Origin: Xylocopa sonorina
Taxonomy: Eukaryota; Arthropoda; Insecta; Hymenoptera; Apidae
Direction of reading: 5' to 3'
DNA length: 64,000 nucleotides
Assembly (NCBI RefSeq): GCF_050948175.1
Contig: NW_027490091.1
Location: 6,324,001-6,388,000 of the forward strand
The notes beneath the pieces are model-generated. The model ran no database searches. It was not told where the DNA came from and saw only the letters and a program-made list of their open reading frames with translations. Position 1 is the first letter of the stretch, and the number at the start of each line of letters is the position of its first letter. Position numbers and translations under genes: made by a program. This document shows positions 13,645 through 26,990 of this stretch, in pieces.

Positions 13645-16600
13645 GTGCAGTGTCATGTATATCTCGTATTCACTTCAAAAGAATGTAAATGCGACACTTC
13701 CTTGCTTGGAAATAGCGTTTGCAGTTGTCTACGTATCGAAGCAATAGAGTTCTAATGATTCTTAAATCGTCATATCGCTACTCATTATTATGTTTCATGA
13801 TGGTATATAATATTCATTGTGGATTGTTATGTATACCTCGTATTCACTTCAAAAGAATGTAAATGCGACACTTGCTTGCTAGGAAGTAGCGCTTGCAGAT
13901 GTCTGCGTATCGTAGCATTAGTGTTACAATGCTTCTCAAAACGCGATATCGCTACTCATTTCTATGTTTGATGATAAGATATAATATTCATTTGGCAGTG
14001 TTATGTATACCTCGAATTCACTTCAAAAGAATGTAAATGCTGCAATTCCTTGCTAGGAAATAGCGTTTGCATATGTCCACGTATCGAAGCAATAGGTTTC
14101 CAAAGCTTGCTAATACGCGATATAGCATCTCATATATATATTTCATGATAATATATAATATTCATTGCGAAGTGTCATGTATACCTCGCATACACTTCAA
14201 ATTAATGTGAATGCGACAGTTCCGTGCTAGGAAATAGTGTTTGCAGATATCTACGTATCGAAGCAATAGAGTTTTAAAGCTTCTTAAATCGCGATATCGC
14301 ATCTCATTTCTATGTTTCGTGATAAGATATAATATTCATTGTGCAGTGTTATGAATACCTCGTATTCACTTCAAAAGGATGTAAATGCGACACTTCCTTG
14401 CTAGGATGTTGCGTTTGCAGATGTCTACGTATCGAAACAATAGATTTCTAATGCTTCTTAAATCGCCATATTGCATCTCATTTCTATGTTTCATGATGAG
14501 ATATAATATTCATTGTGCAGTATTATGTATACCTCGTATTCACTTCAAAAGAATGTAAATGCTACAATTCCTTGCAAGGAAACAGCGTTTGCATATGTCT
14601 ACGTATCGAAGCAATAGATTTCTAAAGCTTGCTAATTTCCGATATCACATCTCATATCTATGTTTCATGATAATATATAATATTCATTGCGAAGTGTAAT
14701 GTATACATCGCATACACATCAAATGAATGTGAATGCGACAGTTCCTTGCTAGGGAATAGTGTTTGCAGATATCTACGTATCGAAGCAATAGAGTTCTAAA
14801 GCTTATTAAATCGCGATATCGCATCTCATTTCTATGTTTCATGATAATATATAATATTCATTGCGAAGTGTCATGTATACCTCGTATTCCTTTCAAAAGA
14901 TTGTAAATGCGACACTTCGATGCTAGGAAGTAGCGTTTGAAGATGTCTACGTATCGAACCAATAGGTTTATAATGCTTCTTAAATCGCCATATCGCATCT
15001 CATTTCTATGTTTCATGACAAGATATAATATTCATTGTGCAGTGTTATGTATATCTCGTCTATACTTCAAATGGATGTAAATGCGACACTTCCTTGCTAG
15101 GAAGTAGCGCCTGCAGATGTCCACGTATTGTAGCATTAGAGTTCTAATGCTTCTCAAAACGCGATATCGCATCTCATTTCTATGTTTCATGACAATATAT
15201 AATATTCATTGCGAAGTGTCATGTACACCTCGCATACACTACAAATGAATGTGAATGCGACAGTTCATTGCTAGGAAATAGTGTTTGCAGATATCTACGT
15301 ATCGAAGCAATAGAGTTCTAAAGCTTATTATATCGCGATATCGCATCTCATTTCTATGTTTCATGATAATATATAATATTCTTTGTGGAGTGTTATGTAT
15401 ACCTCGTATTCCTTTCAAAAGAATGTAAGTGCGACACTTCCTTGCTAGGCATTAGCGTTTGCAGATGTCTACGTATCGAAGCAATAGGGATCTAACGCTT
15501 CCTAAATAGGCATATCGCTTCTCATTTCTATGTTTCATGATAATATATAATATTCACTGCGAAGTGTCATGTATACCTCGTATTCCTTTCAAAAGAATGT
15601 AAGCGCGACACTTCCATGCTAGGAAATAGGGTTTGCAGATGTCTACGTATCGAAGCAATAGAGTTCTAATGCTTCATAAATCGTCATATCGCATCTCATT
15701 TCTATGTTTCATGAGAAGATATAATATTCATTGCGAAGTGTCATGTATACCTCGTATTCCTTTCAAAAGATTGTAAATGCGACACTTCCTTGCTAGGAAG
15801 TAGCGTTTGCAGATGTCTACGTATCGAACCAATAGATTTCTAATGCTTCTTAAATCGCTATATCGCATCTCATTTCTATGTTTCATGATAAGATATAATA
15901 TTCATTGTGCAGTGTTATATATATCTCGTCTATACTTCAAATGGATGTAAATGCGACACTTCCTTGCTATGAAGTAGCGCTTGCAGATGTCTACGTATTG
16001 TAGCACTAGAGTTCTAATGCTTCTCAAAACGCGATATCGCTACTCATTTCTATGATTCATGATAAGATATAATATTCATTGTGCAGTGTTATGTATACCT
16101 CGCATACACTTCAAATGAATGTGAATGCAAAAGCTCCTTGCTAGGAAATAGTGTTTGCAGATATCTACGTATCGAAGCAATAGAGTTCTAAAGCTTCTTA
16201 AATCGCGATATCGCATCACATTTCTAAGTTTCATGATAAGATATCATATTCATTGTGCAGTGTTATGAATACCTCGTATTCACTTCAAGAGAATATAAAT
16301 GCGACACTTCCTTGCTAGGAAATAGCGTTTGCAGATGTCTACGTATCGATGCAACGGTTTTCTAATGCTTCTTAAATCGTCATATTGCATCTCATATCTA
16401 TGTTTCATGATAGGATATAATATTCATTGTGGAGTGTTATGTATACCTCGTATTCCTTTCAATAGAATGTAAATGCGACACTTCCCTGCTAGGAAGTAGC
16501 ATTTGCAGATGTCTACGTATCGCAGCAATAGAGTTCTAATGCTTCTCAAAACGCGATATCGCTACTCAATGCTATGTTTCATAATAATATATAACATTCA

Positions 16601-18863
16601 TTGTGGAGTGTTATGTATACCTCGTATTCACTTCAAAAGAATGTTAATGCGACACTTCCTTGCTAGGTAATAGCGTTTGCAGATATCTACGTATCGAAGC
16701 TCTAGACATCTAATGCTTCATTAATCGCCATATCGCATCTCAATTCTATGTTTCATGATAAGATATAATATTCATTGCGGAGTGTTATGTATACCTCGTA
16801 TTCACTTAAAAGAAAGTAAACGCGACATTTCCTTGCCAGGAAATAGCGTTTGCAGATGTCTACGTATCGAAGTAATAGACATCTAATGCATCATAAGTCG
16901 CGATATCGCATCTCATTTCTAGGTTTCATGATAAGATATAATATTCATTGCGAAGTGTCACGTATACCTCGTATTCCTTTCAAAAGATTGTAAATGCGAC
17001 ACTTCCTTCCTAGAAAGTAGCGTTTGCAGATATCTACGCATCGAAGCAATAGTGTTCTAATGCTTCTTAAATCGCGATATCGCATCTCATTTCTATGTTT
17101 CATGATAAGATATAATATTCACAGTGCAGTGTTATGTATACCTCGTATTCACTTCAAAAGAATGTAAACGCGACACTTCCTTGCTAGGAAGTAGCGTTTG
17201 CAGATGCCTACGTATCGTGGCATTAGTGTTCTAATGCTTCTCAAAACGCGATATCGCATCTCATTTCTATGTTTCATGAAAATATATAATATTCATTGTG
17301 GAGTGTTATATATACCTCGTATTCATTTCAATACAATGTAAATGCGACACTTCCTTGCTAGGAAATAGCGTTTGCAGATGTCTACGTATCGAAGCAATTG
17401 TGTTCTAATGATTCTTAAATCGCGATATCGCATCTCATGTCTATGTTTCATGACAATATATAATATTCATTGCGAAGTGTCATGTAAACCTCGCATACAC
17501 TTAAAATGAATGTAAATGCGACACTTCCTTCCTAGGAAATAGCGTTTGCAGATGTCTACGTATCGAAGCAATGGATTTCTAATGCTTGCTAATTCGCGAT
17601 ATCGCATCTCATATCTATGTTTCATGATAATATATAATATTCATTGCGAAGTTTCATGTATACCTCGCATACAATTCAAACGAATGTGAGTGGGACAGTT
17701 CCTTGCTAAGAAATGGCGTTTGCAGATGTCTACGTGTCGAAGTAATAGACATCTAATGCATCATAAATCGCGATACCGCATCTCATTTCTAGGTTTCATG
17801 ATAAGATATAATATTCATTGCGAAGTGTCACGTATACCTCCTATTCCTTTCAAAAGATTGTAAATGCGACACTTCCTTCCTAGAAAGTAGCGTTTGCCGA
17901 TATCTACGCATCGAAGCAATAGTGTTCTAATGCTTCTTAAATCGTGATATCGCATCTCATTTCTATGTTTCATGATAAGATATAATATTCACAGTGCAGT
18001 GATATGTATACCTCGTATTCACTTCAAAAGAATATAAACGCGACTCTTCCTTGCTAGGAAATATCGTTTGCAGATGTCTACGTATCGAAGCAATAGAGTT
18101 CTAATGCTTCTTAAATCGCGATATCGCACCTCATTTCTATGTTTCACGATAAGATATAATATTCATTGTGTAGTGTTATGTTTATCTCATCTATACTTCA
18201 AATGAATGTAAATGCGACACTTCCTTGCTAGGAAGTAGCGTTTGCCGATGTCTACGTATCGTGGCATTAGTGTTCTAATGCTTCTCAAAACGCGATATCG
18301 CATCTCATTTCTATGTTTCATGATAATATATAATATTCATTGTGGAGTGTTATGTATACCTCGTATTCATTTCAATAGAATGTAAATGCGACACTTCCTT
18401 GCTAGGAAATAGCGTTTGCAGATGTGTACGTATCGAAGCAATAGATTTCTAAAGCTTGCTAATTCGCGATATCGAATCTCATATCTGCGTTTTATGATAA
18501 TATATAATATTCATTGCGAAGTTTCATGTGTACCTCGCATACAAATCAAACGAATGTGAATGCGACAGTTCCTTGCCAGGAAATAGTGATTGCTGATGTC
18601 TACGTATCGATGTAATAGAGTTCTAATGCTTCTTAAATCGCGATATCACACCTCATTTCTATGTTTCATGATAAGATATAATATTCATTGTGTAGTGTTA
18701 TGTTTATCTCATCTATACTTCAAATGAATGTAAATGCGACACTTCCTTGCTAGGAAATAGCGTTTGCAGATGTCTGCGTATCGTGGCATTAGAGTTCTAA
18801 TGCTTCTCAAAACGCGATATCGCATCTCATTTCTATGTTTCATGATAAGATATAATATTCATT
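13645..18863 (+). repeat. Higher-order repeat family 1, copy C (30 monomers, 5219 bp)
   Basis: Collinear with A and B except for an extra 348 bp (exactly two monomers) at about 17039-17386. Private substitutions include atatagcatc at about 14124 and cgacatttcc at about 16825. It shares gtttgccgatatc (about 17893) and gattgctgatg (about 18589) with D. Confidence 0.92.
17039..17386 (+). repeat. Two-monomer insertion within copy C
   Basis: 348 bp absent from A and B. The first inserted monomer resembles the downstream monomer with cacagtgcagtg (about 17916-18090 in C). The second resembles the downstream monomer starting at tatcgtggcattagtg, two monomers further on, so the one between them is skipped. 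The second inserted monomer carries the private catgaaaatatataat and caatacaatg variants. Confidence 0.8.
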
Positions 18864-21800
18864 GTGCAGTGTCATGTATATCTCGTATTCACTTCAAAAG
18901 AATGTAAATGCGACACTTCCTTGCTTGGAAATAGCGTTTGCAGTTGTCTACGTATCGAAGCAATAGAGTTCTAATGATTCTTAAATCGTCATATCGCTAC
19001 TCATTATTATGTTTCATGATGATATATAATATTCATTGTGGATTGTTATGTATACCTCGTATTCACTTCAAAAGAATGTAAATGCGACACTTGCTTGCTA
19101 GGAAGTAGCGCTTGCAGATGTCTGCGTATCGTAGCATTAGTGTTACAATGCTTCTCAAAACGCGATATCGCTACTCATTTCTATGTTTGATGATAAGATA
19201 TAATATTCATTTGGCAGTGTTATGTATACCTCGAATTCACTTCAAAAGAATGTAAATGCTGCAATTCCTTGCTAGGAAATAGCGTTTGCATATGTCCACG
19301 TATCGAAGCAATAGGTTTCCAAAGCTTGCTAATACGCGATATCGCATCTCATATATATATTTCATGATAATATATAATATTCATTGCGAAGTGTCATGTA
19401 TACCTCGCATACACTTCAAATTAATGTGAATGCGACAGTTCCGTGCTAGGAAATAGTGTTTGCAGATATCTACGTATCGAAGCAATAGAGTTTTAAAGCT
19501 TCTTAAATCGCGATATCGCATCTCATTTCTATGTTTCGTGATAAGATATAATATTCATTGTGCAGTGTTATGAATACCTCGTATTCACTTCAAAAGGATG
19601 TAAATGCGACACTTCCTAGCTAGGATGTTGCGTTTGCAGATGTCTACGTATCGAAACAATAGATTTCTAATGCTTCTTAAATCGCCATATTGCATCTCAT
19701 TTCTATGTTTCATGATGAGATATAATATTCATTGTGCAGTATTATGTATACCTCGTATTCACTTCAAAAGAATGTAAATGCTACAATTCCTTGCAAGGAA
19801 ACAGCGTTTGCATATGTCTACGTATCGAAGCAATAGATTTCTAAAGCTTGCTAATTTCCGATATCACATCTCATATCTATGTTTCATGATAATACATAAT
19901 ATTCATTGCGAAGTGTAATGTATACATCGCATACACATCAAATGAATGTGAATGCGACAGTTCCTTGCTAGGGAATAGTGTTTGCAGATATCTACGTATC
20001 GAAGCAATAGAGTTCTAAAGCTTATTAAATCGCGATATCGCATCTCATTTCTATGTTTCATGATAATATATAATATTCATTGCGAAGTGTCATGTATACC
20101 TCGTATTCCTTTCGAAAGATTGTAAATGCGACACTTCGATGCTAGGAAGTAGCGTTTGAAGATGTCTACGTATCGAACCAATAGGTTTATAATGCTTCTT
20201 AAATCGCCATATCGCATCTCATTTCTATGTTTCATGACAAGATATAATATTCATTGTGCAGTGTTATGTATATCTCGTCTGTACTTCAAATGGATGTAAA
20301 CGCGACACTTCCTTGCTAGGAAGTAGCGCCTGCAGATGTCCACGTATTGTAGCATTAGAGTTCTAATGCTTCTCAAAACGCGATATCGCATCTCATTTCT
20401 ATGTTTCATGACAATATATAATATTCATTGCGAAGTGTCATGTACACCTCGCATACACTACAAATGAATGTGAATGCGACAGTTCATTGCTAGGAAATAG
20501 TGTTTGCAGATATCTACGTATCGAAGCAATAGAGTTCTAAAGCTTATTATATCGCGATATCGCATCTCATTTCTATGTTTCATGATAATATATAATATTC
20601 TTTGTGGAGTGTTATGTATACCTCGTATTCCTTTCAAAAGAATGTAAGTGCGACACTTCCTTGCTAGGCATTAGCGTTTGCAGATGTCTACGTATCGAAG
20701 CAATAGGGATCTAACGCTTCCTAAATAGGCATATCGCTTCTCATTTCTATGTTTCATGATAATATATAATATTCACTGCGAAGTGTCATGTATACCTCGT
20801 ATTCCTTTCAAAAGAATGTAAGCGCGACACTTCCATGCTAGGAAATAGGGTTTGCAGATGTCTACGTATCGAAGCAATAGAGTTCTAATGCTTCATAAAT
20901 CGTCATATCGCATCTCATTTCTATGTTTCATGAGAAGATATAATATTCATTGCGAAGTGTCATGTATACCTCGTATTCCTTTCAAAAGATTGTAAATGCG
21001 ACACTTCTTTGCTAGGAAGTAGCGTTTGCAGATGTCTACGTATCGAACCAATAGATTTCTAATGCTTCTTAAATCGCTATATCGCATCTCATTTCTATGT
21101 TTCATGATAAGATATAATATTCATTGTGCAGTGTTATATATATCTCGTCTATACTTCAAATGGATGTAAATGCGACACTTCCTTGCTATGAAGTAGCGCT
21201 TGCAGATGTCTACGTATTGTAGCACTAGAGTTCTAATGCTTCTCAAAACGCGATATCGCTACTCATTTCTATGATTCATGATAAGATATAATATTCATTG
21301 TGCAGTGTTATGTATACCTCGCATACACTTCAAATGAATGTGAATGCAAAAGCTCCTTGCTAGGAAATAGTGTTTGCAGATATCTACGTATCGAAGCAAT
21401 AGAGTTCTAAAGCTTCTTAAATCGCGATATCGCATCACATTTCTAAGTTTCATGATAAGATATCATATTCATTGTGCAGTGTTATGAATACCTCGTATTC
21501 ACTTCAAGAGAATATAAATGCGACACTTCCTTGCTAGGAAATAGCGTTTGCAGATGTCTACGTATCGATGCAACGGTTTTCTAATGCTTCTTAAATCGTC
21601 ATATTGCATCTCATATCTATGTTTCATGATAGGATATAATATTCATTGTGGAGTGTTATGTATACCTCGTATTCCTTTCAATAGAATGTAAATGCGACAC
21701 TTCCCTGCTAGGAAGTAGCATTTGCAGATGTCTACGTATCGCAGCAATAGAGTTCTAATGCTTCTCAAAACGCGATATCGCTACTCAATGCTATGTTTCA

Positions 21801-24096
21801 TAATAATATATAACATTCATTGTGGAGTGTTATGTATACCTCGTATTCACTTCAAAAGAATGTTAATGCGACACTTCCTTGCTAGGTAATAGCGTTTGCA
21901 GATATCTACGTATCGAAGCTCTAGACATCTAATGCTTCATTAATCGCCATATCGCATCTCAATTCTATGTTTCATGATAAGATATAATATTCATTGCGGA
22001 GTGTTATGTATACCTCGTATTCACTTAAAAGAAAGTAAACGCGACACTTCCTTGCCAGGAAATAGCGTTTGCAGATGTCTACGTATCGAAGTAATAGACA
22101 TCTAATGCATCATAAGTCGCGATATCGCATCTCATTTCTAGGTTTCATGATAAGATATAATATTCATTGCGAAGTGTCACGTATACCTCGTATTCCTTTC
22201 AAAAGATTGTAAATGCGACACTTCCTTCCTAGAAAGTAGCGTTTGCAGATATCTACGCATCGAAGCAATAGTGTTCTAATGCTTCTTAAATCGCGATATC
22301 GCATCTCATTTCTATGTTTCATGATAAGATATAATATTCACAGTGCAGTGTTATGTATACCTCGTATTCACTTCAAAAGAATGTAAACGCGACACTTCCT
22401 TGCTAGGAAGTAGCGTTTGCAGATGCCTACGTATCGTGGCATTAGTGTTCTAATGCTTCTCAAAACGCGATATCGCATCTCATTTCTATGTTTCATGAAA
22501 ATATATAATATTCATTGTGGAGTGTTATATATACCTCGTATTCATTTCAATACAATGTAAATGCGACACTTCCTTGCTAGGAAATAGCGTTTGCAGATGT
22601 CTACGTATCGAAGCAATAGTGTTCTAATGATTCTTAAATCGCGATATCGCATCTCATGTCTATGTTTCATGACAATATATAATATTCATTGCGAAGTGTC
22701 ATGTAAACCTCGCATACACTTAAAATGAATGTAAATGCGACACTTCCTTCCTAGGAAATAGCGTTTGCAGATGTCTACGTATCGAAGCAATGGATTTCTA
22801 ATGCTTGCTAATTCGCGATATCGCATCTCATATCTATGTTTCATGATAATATATAATATTCATTGCGAAGTTTCATGTATACCTCGCATACAATTCAAAC
22901 GAATGTGAGTGGGACAGTTCCTTGCTAAGAAATAGCGTTTGCAGATGTCTACGTGTCGAAGTAATAGACATCTAATGCATCATAAATCGCGATACCGCAT
23001 CTCATTTCTAGGTTTCATGATAAGATATAATATTCATTGCGAAGTGTCACGTATACCTCCTATTCCTTTCAAAAGATTGTAAATGCGACACTTCCTTCCT
23101 AGAAAGTAGCGTTTGCCGATATCTACGCATCGAAGCAATAGTGTTCTAATGCTTCTTAAATCGTGATATCGCATCTCATTTCTATGTTTCATGATAAGAT
23201 ATAATATTCACAGTGCAGTGATATGTATACCTCGTATTCACTTCAAAAGAATATAAGCGCGACTCTTCCTTGCTAGGAAATATCGTTTGCAGATGTCTAC
23301 GTATCGAAGCAATAGAGTTCTAATGCTTCTTAAATCGCGATATCGCACCTCATTTCTATGTTTCACGATAAGATATAATATTCATTGTGTAGTGTTATGT
23401 TTATCTCATCTATACTTCAAATGAATGTAAATGCGACACTTCCTTGCTAGGAAGTAGCGTTTGCCGATGTCTACGTATCGTGGCATTAGTGTTCTAATGC
23501 TTCTCAAAACGCGATATCGCATCTCATTTCTATGTTTCATGATAATATATAATATTCATTGTGGAGTGTTATGTATACCTCGTATTCATTTCAATAGAAT
23601 GTAAATGCGACACTTCCTTGCTAGGAAATAGCGTTTGCAGATGTGTACGTATCGAAGCAATAGATTTCTAAAGCTTGCTAATTCGCGATATCGAATCTCA
23701 TATCTGCGTTTTATGATAATATATAATATTCATTGCGAAGTTTCATGTGTACCTCGCATACAAATCAAACGAATGTGAATGCGACAGTTCCTTGCCAGGA
23801 AATAGTGATTGCTGATGTCTACGTATCGATGTAATAGAGTTCTAATGCTTCTTAAATCGCGATATCACACCTCATTTCTATGTTTCATGATAAGATATAA
23901 TATTCATTGTGTAGTGTTATGTTTATCTCATCTATACTTCAAATGAATGTAAATGCGACACTTCCTTGCTAGGAAATAGCGTTTGCAGATGTCTGCGTAT
24001 CGTGGCATTAGAGTTCTAATGCTTCTCAAAACGCGATATCGCATCTCATTTCTATGTTTCATGATAAGATATAATATTCATTGTGCAGTGTCATGT
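18864..24096 (+). repeat. Higher-order repeat family 1, copy D (30 monomers, 5219 bp)
   Basis: Same structure as C, including the two-monomer insertion. Private substitutions include ttcctagctagg at about 19613, cctttcgaaag at about 20108 and gtctgtacttc at about 20277. The tandem series stops at about 24096, where ctcgtattcac is replaced by ctcgtccatac and the array becomes a mosaic. Confidence 0.92.
22258..22605 (+). repeat. Two-monomer insertion within copy D
   Basis: The same 348-bp insertion as in copy C, offset 5219 bp. Its presence in both C and D but not A and B shows that it arose before the C/D duplication. The same catgaaaatatataat monomer appears again at about 24330-24500. Confidence 0.8.
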
Positions 24097-26990
24097 ATAT
24101 CTCGTCCATACTTCAAATGAATGTAAATGCGACACTTCCTTCCTGGGAAATGTCGTTTGCAGATGTCTACGTATCGTGGCATTAGAGGTCTAATGCTTCT
24201 CAAAACGCGAAATCGCTACTCATTACTATGTTTCATGATAATATATAATATTCATTGTGGAGTGTTATGTATACCTCGTATTCATTTCCATAGAATGTAA
24301 ATGCGACACGTCCTTGCTAGGAAGTAGCGTTTGCAGATGCCTACGTATCGTGGCATTAGTGTTCTAATGCTTCTCAAAACGCGATATCGCATCTCATTTC
24401 TATGTTTCATGAAAATATATAATATTCATTGTGGAGTGTTATATATACCTCGTATTCATTTCAATACAATGTAAATGCGACACTTCCTTGCTAGGAAATA
24501 GCGTTTGCAGATGTAAACGTATCGAAGCCATAGATTTCTAAAGCTTGCTAATTCGCGATATCGAATCTCATATCTGCGTTTCATGATAATATATAATATT
24601 CATTGCGAAGTTTCATGTGTACCTCGCATACAATTCAAACGAATGTGAATGCGACAGTTCCTTGCTAGGAAGTAGCGTTTGCAGATGTCTACGAATCGAA
24701 GCAATAGTGTTCTCATGCTTCTTAAATCGTCATACTGCATCTCATTTCTATGTTTCATGATAAGATATAATTTCCATTGCGATGTGTCATGTATACCTCG
24801 TATTCCTTTCAAAAGAGTGAAAATGCGACACTTTCTTGCTAGGAAGTAGCGTTTGCAGATGTCTACGTATCGAACCAATAGATTTCTAATGCTTCTTAAA
24901 TCGCTATATCGCATCTCATTTCTATGTTTCATGATAAGATATAATATTCATTGTGCAGTGTTATGTATATCTCGTCTATACTTCAAATGGATGAAAATGC
25001 GACACTTCCTTGCTATGAAGTAGCGCTTGCAGATGTCTACGTATCGTGGCATTAGTGTTCTAATGCTTCTCAAAACGCGATATCGCATCTCATTTCTATG
25101 TTTCATGATAATATATAATATTCATTGTGGAGTGTTATGTATACCTCGTATTCATTTCAATAGAATGTAAATGCGACACTTCCTTGCTAGGAAATAGCGT
25201 TTGCAGATGTGTACGTATCGAAGCAATAGATTTCTAAAGCTTGCTAATTCGCGATATCGAATCTCATATCTGCGTTTTATGATAATATATAATATTCATT
25301 GCGAAGTTTCATGTCTACCTCGCATACAAATCAAACGAATGTGAATGCGACAGTTCCTTGCTAGGAAATAGTGATTGCTGATGTCTACGTATCGATGTAA
25401 TAGAGTTCTAATGCTTCTTAAATCGCGATATCGCACCTCATTTCTATGTTTCATGATAAGATATAATATTCATTGTGTAGTGTTATGTTTATCTCATCTA
25501 TACTTCAAATGAATGTAAATGCGACACCTCCTTGCTAGGAAATAGCGTTTGCAGATGTCTGCGTATCGTGGCATTAGAGTTCTAATGCTTCTCAAAACGC
25601 GATATCGCATCTCATTTCTATGTTTCATGATAAGATATAATATTCATTGTGCAGTGTCATGTATATCTCGTCCATACTTCAAATGAATGTAAATGCGACA
25701 CTTCCTTCCTGGAAAATGTCGTTTGCAGATGTCTACGTATCGTGGCATTAGAGGTCTAATGCTTCTCAAAACGCGAAATCGCTACTCATTACTATGTTTC
25801 ATGATAATATATAATATTCATTGCGGAGTGTTATGTATACCTCGCATACACTACAAATGAATGTGAATGCGACAGTTCCTTGCTAAGAAATAGCGTTTGC
25901 AGATGTCTACGTGTCGAAGTAATAGACATCTAATACATCATAAATCGCGATACCGCATCTCATTTCTAGGTTTCATGATAAGATATAATATTCATTGCGA
26001 AGTGTCACGTATACCTCCTATTCCTTTCAAAAGATTGTAAATGCGACACTTCCTTCCTAGAAAGTAGCGTTTGCAGATATCTACGCATCGAAGCAATAGT
26101 GTTCTAATGCTTCTTAAATCGTGATATCGCATCTCATTTCTATGTTTCATGATAAGATATAATATTCACAGTGCAGTGATATGTATACCTCGTATTCACT
26201 TCAAAAGAATATAAACGCGACTCTTCCTTGCTAGGAAATATCGTTTGCAGATGTCTACGTATCGAAGCAATAGAGTTCTAATGCTTCTTAAATCGCGATA
26301 TCGCACCTCATTTCTATGTTTCACGATAAGATATAATATTCATTGTGTAGTGTTATGTTTATCTCATCTATACTTCAAATGAATGTAAATGCGACACTTC
26401 CTTGCTAGGAAGTAGCGTTTGCCGATGTCTACGTATCGTGGCATTAGTGTTCTAATGCTTCTCAAAACGCGATATCGCATCTCATTTCTATGTTTCATGA
26501 TAATATATAATATTCATTGTGGAGTGTTATGTATACCTCGTATTCATTTCAATAGAATGTAAATGCGACACTTCCTTGCTAGGAAATAGCGTTTGCAGAT
26601 GTGTACGTATCGAAGCAATAGATTTCTAAAGCTTGCTAATTCGCGATATCGAATCTCATATCTGCGTTTTATGATAATATATAATATTCATTGCGAAGTT
26701 TCATGTGTACCTCGCATACAAATCAAACGAATGTGAATGCGACAGTTCCTTGCTAGGAAATAGTGATTGCTGATGTCTACGTATCGATGTAATAGAGTTC
26801 TAATGCTTCTTAAATCGCGATATCACACCTCATTTCTATGTTTCACGATAAGATATAATATTCATTGTGTAGTGTTATGTTTATCTCATCTATACTTCAA
26901 ATGAATGTAAATGCGAAACTTCCTTGCTAGGAAGTAGCGTTTGCCGATGTCTACGTATCGTGGCATTAGTGTTCTAATGCTTCTCAAAAC
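24097..26990 (+). repeat. Mosaic of HOR family 1 fragments
   Basis: Pieces of the first HOR are joined in a new order. The marker attagaggtc lies at 24181, 25747 and 27139, giving spacings of 9 and 8 monomers. Around 24830-25040 the sequence follows the part of copy A near 6080-6260, then switches at about 25040 to the part near 8170. From about 25870 to 26950 it follows copy A 7606-8690. No non-satellite sequence lies at the joins. Confidence 0.75.

Noticed and set aside
3903..24096. The four near-identical HOR copies as an assembly artefact
   Set aside because: Each copy has private substitutions, and C and D share an insertion that A and B lack, so they are not one sequence pasted repeatedly. 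Exact copy number still depends on the reads.
24600..24932. A reverse-strand open frame of 110 codons, and about a dozen similar frames of 66-103 codons on both strands
   Set aside because: They are the satellite itself read in a frame that stays open because 174 is a multiple of 3. The peptides repeat every 58 residues, stop at scattered point mutations and match no protein family that I recognise.
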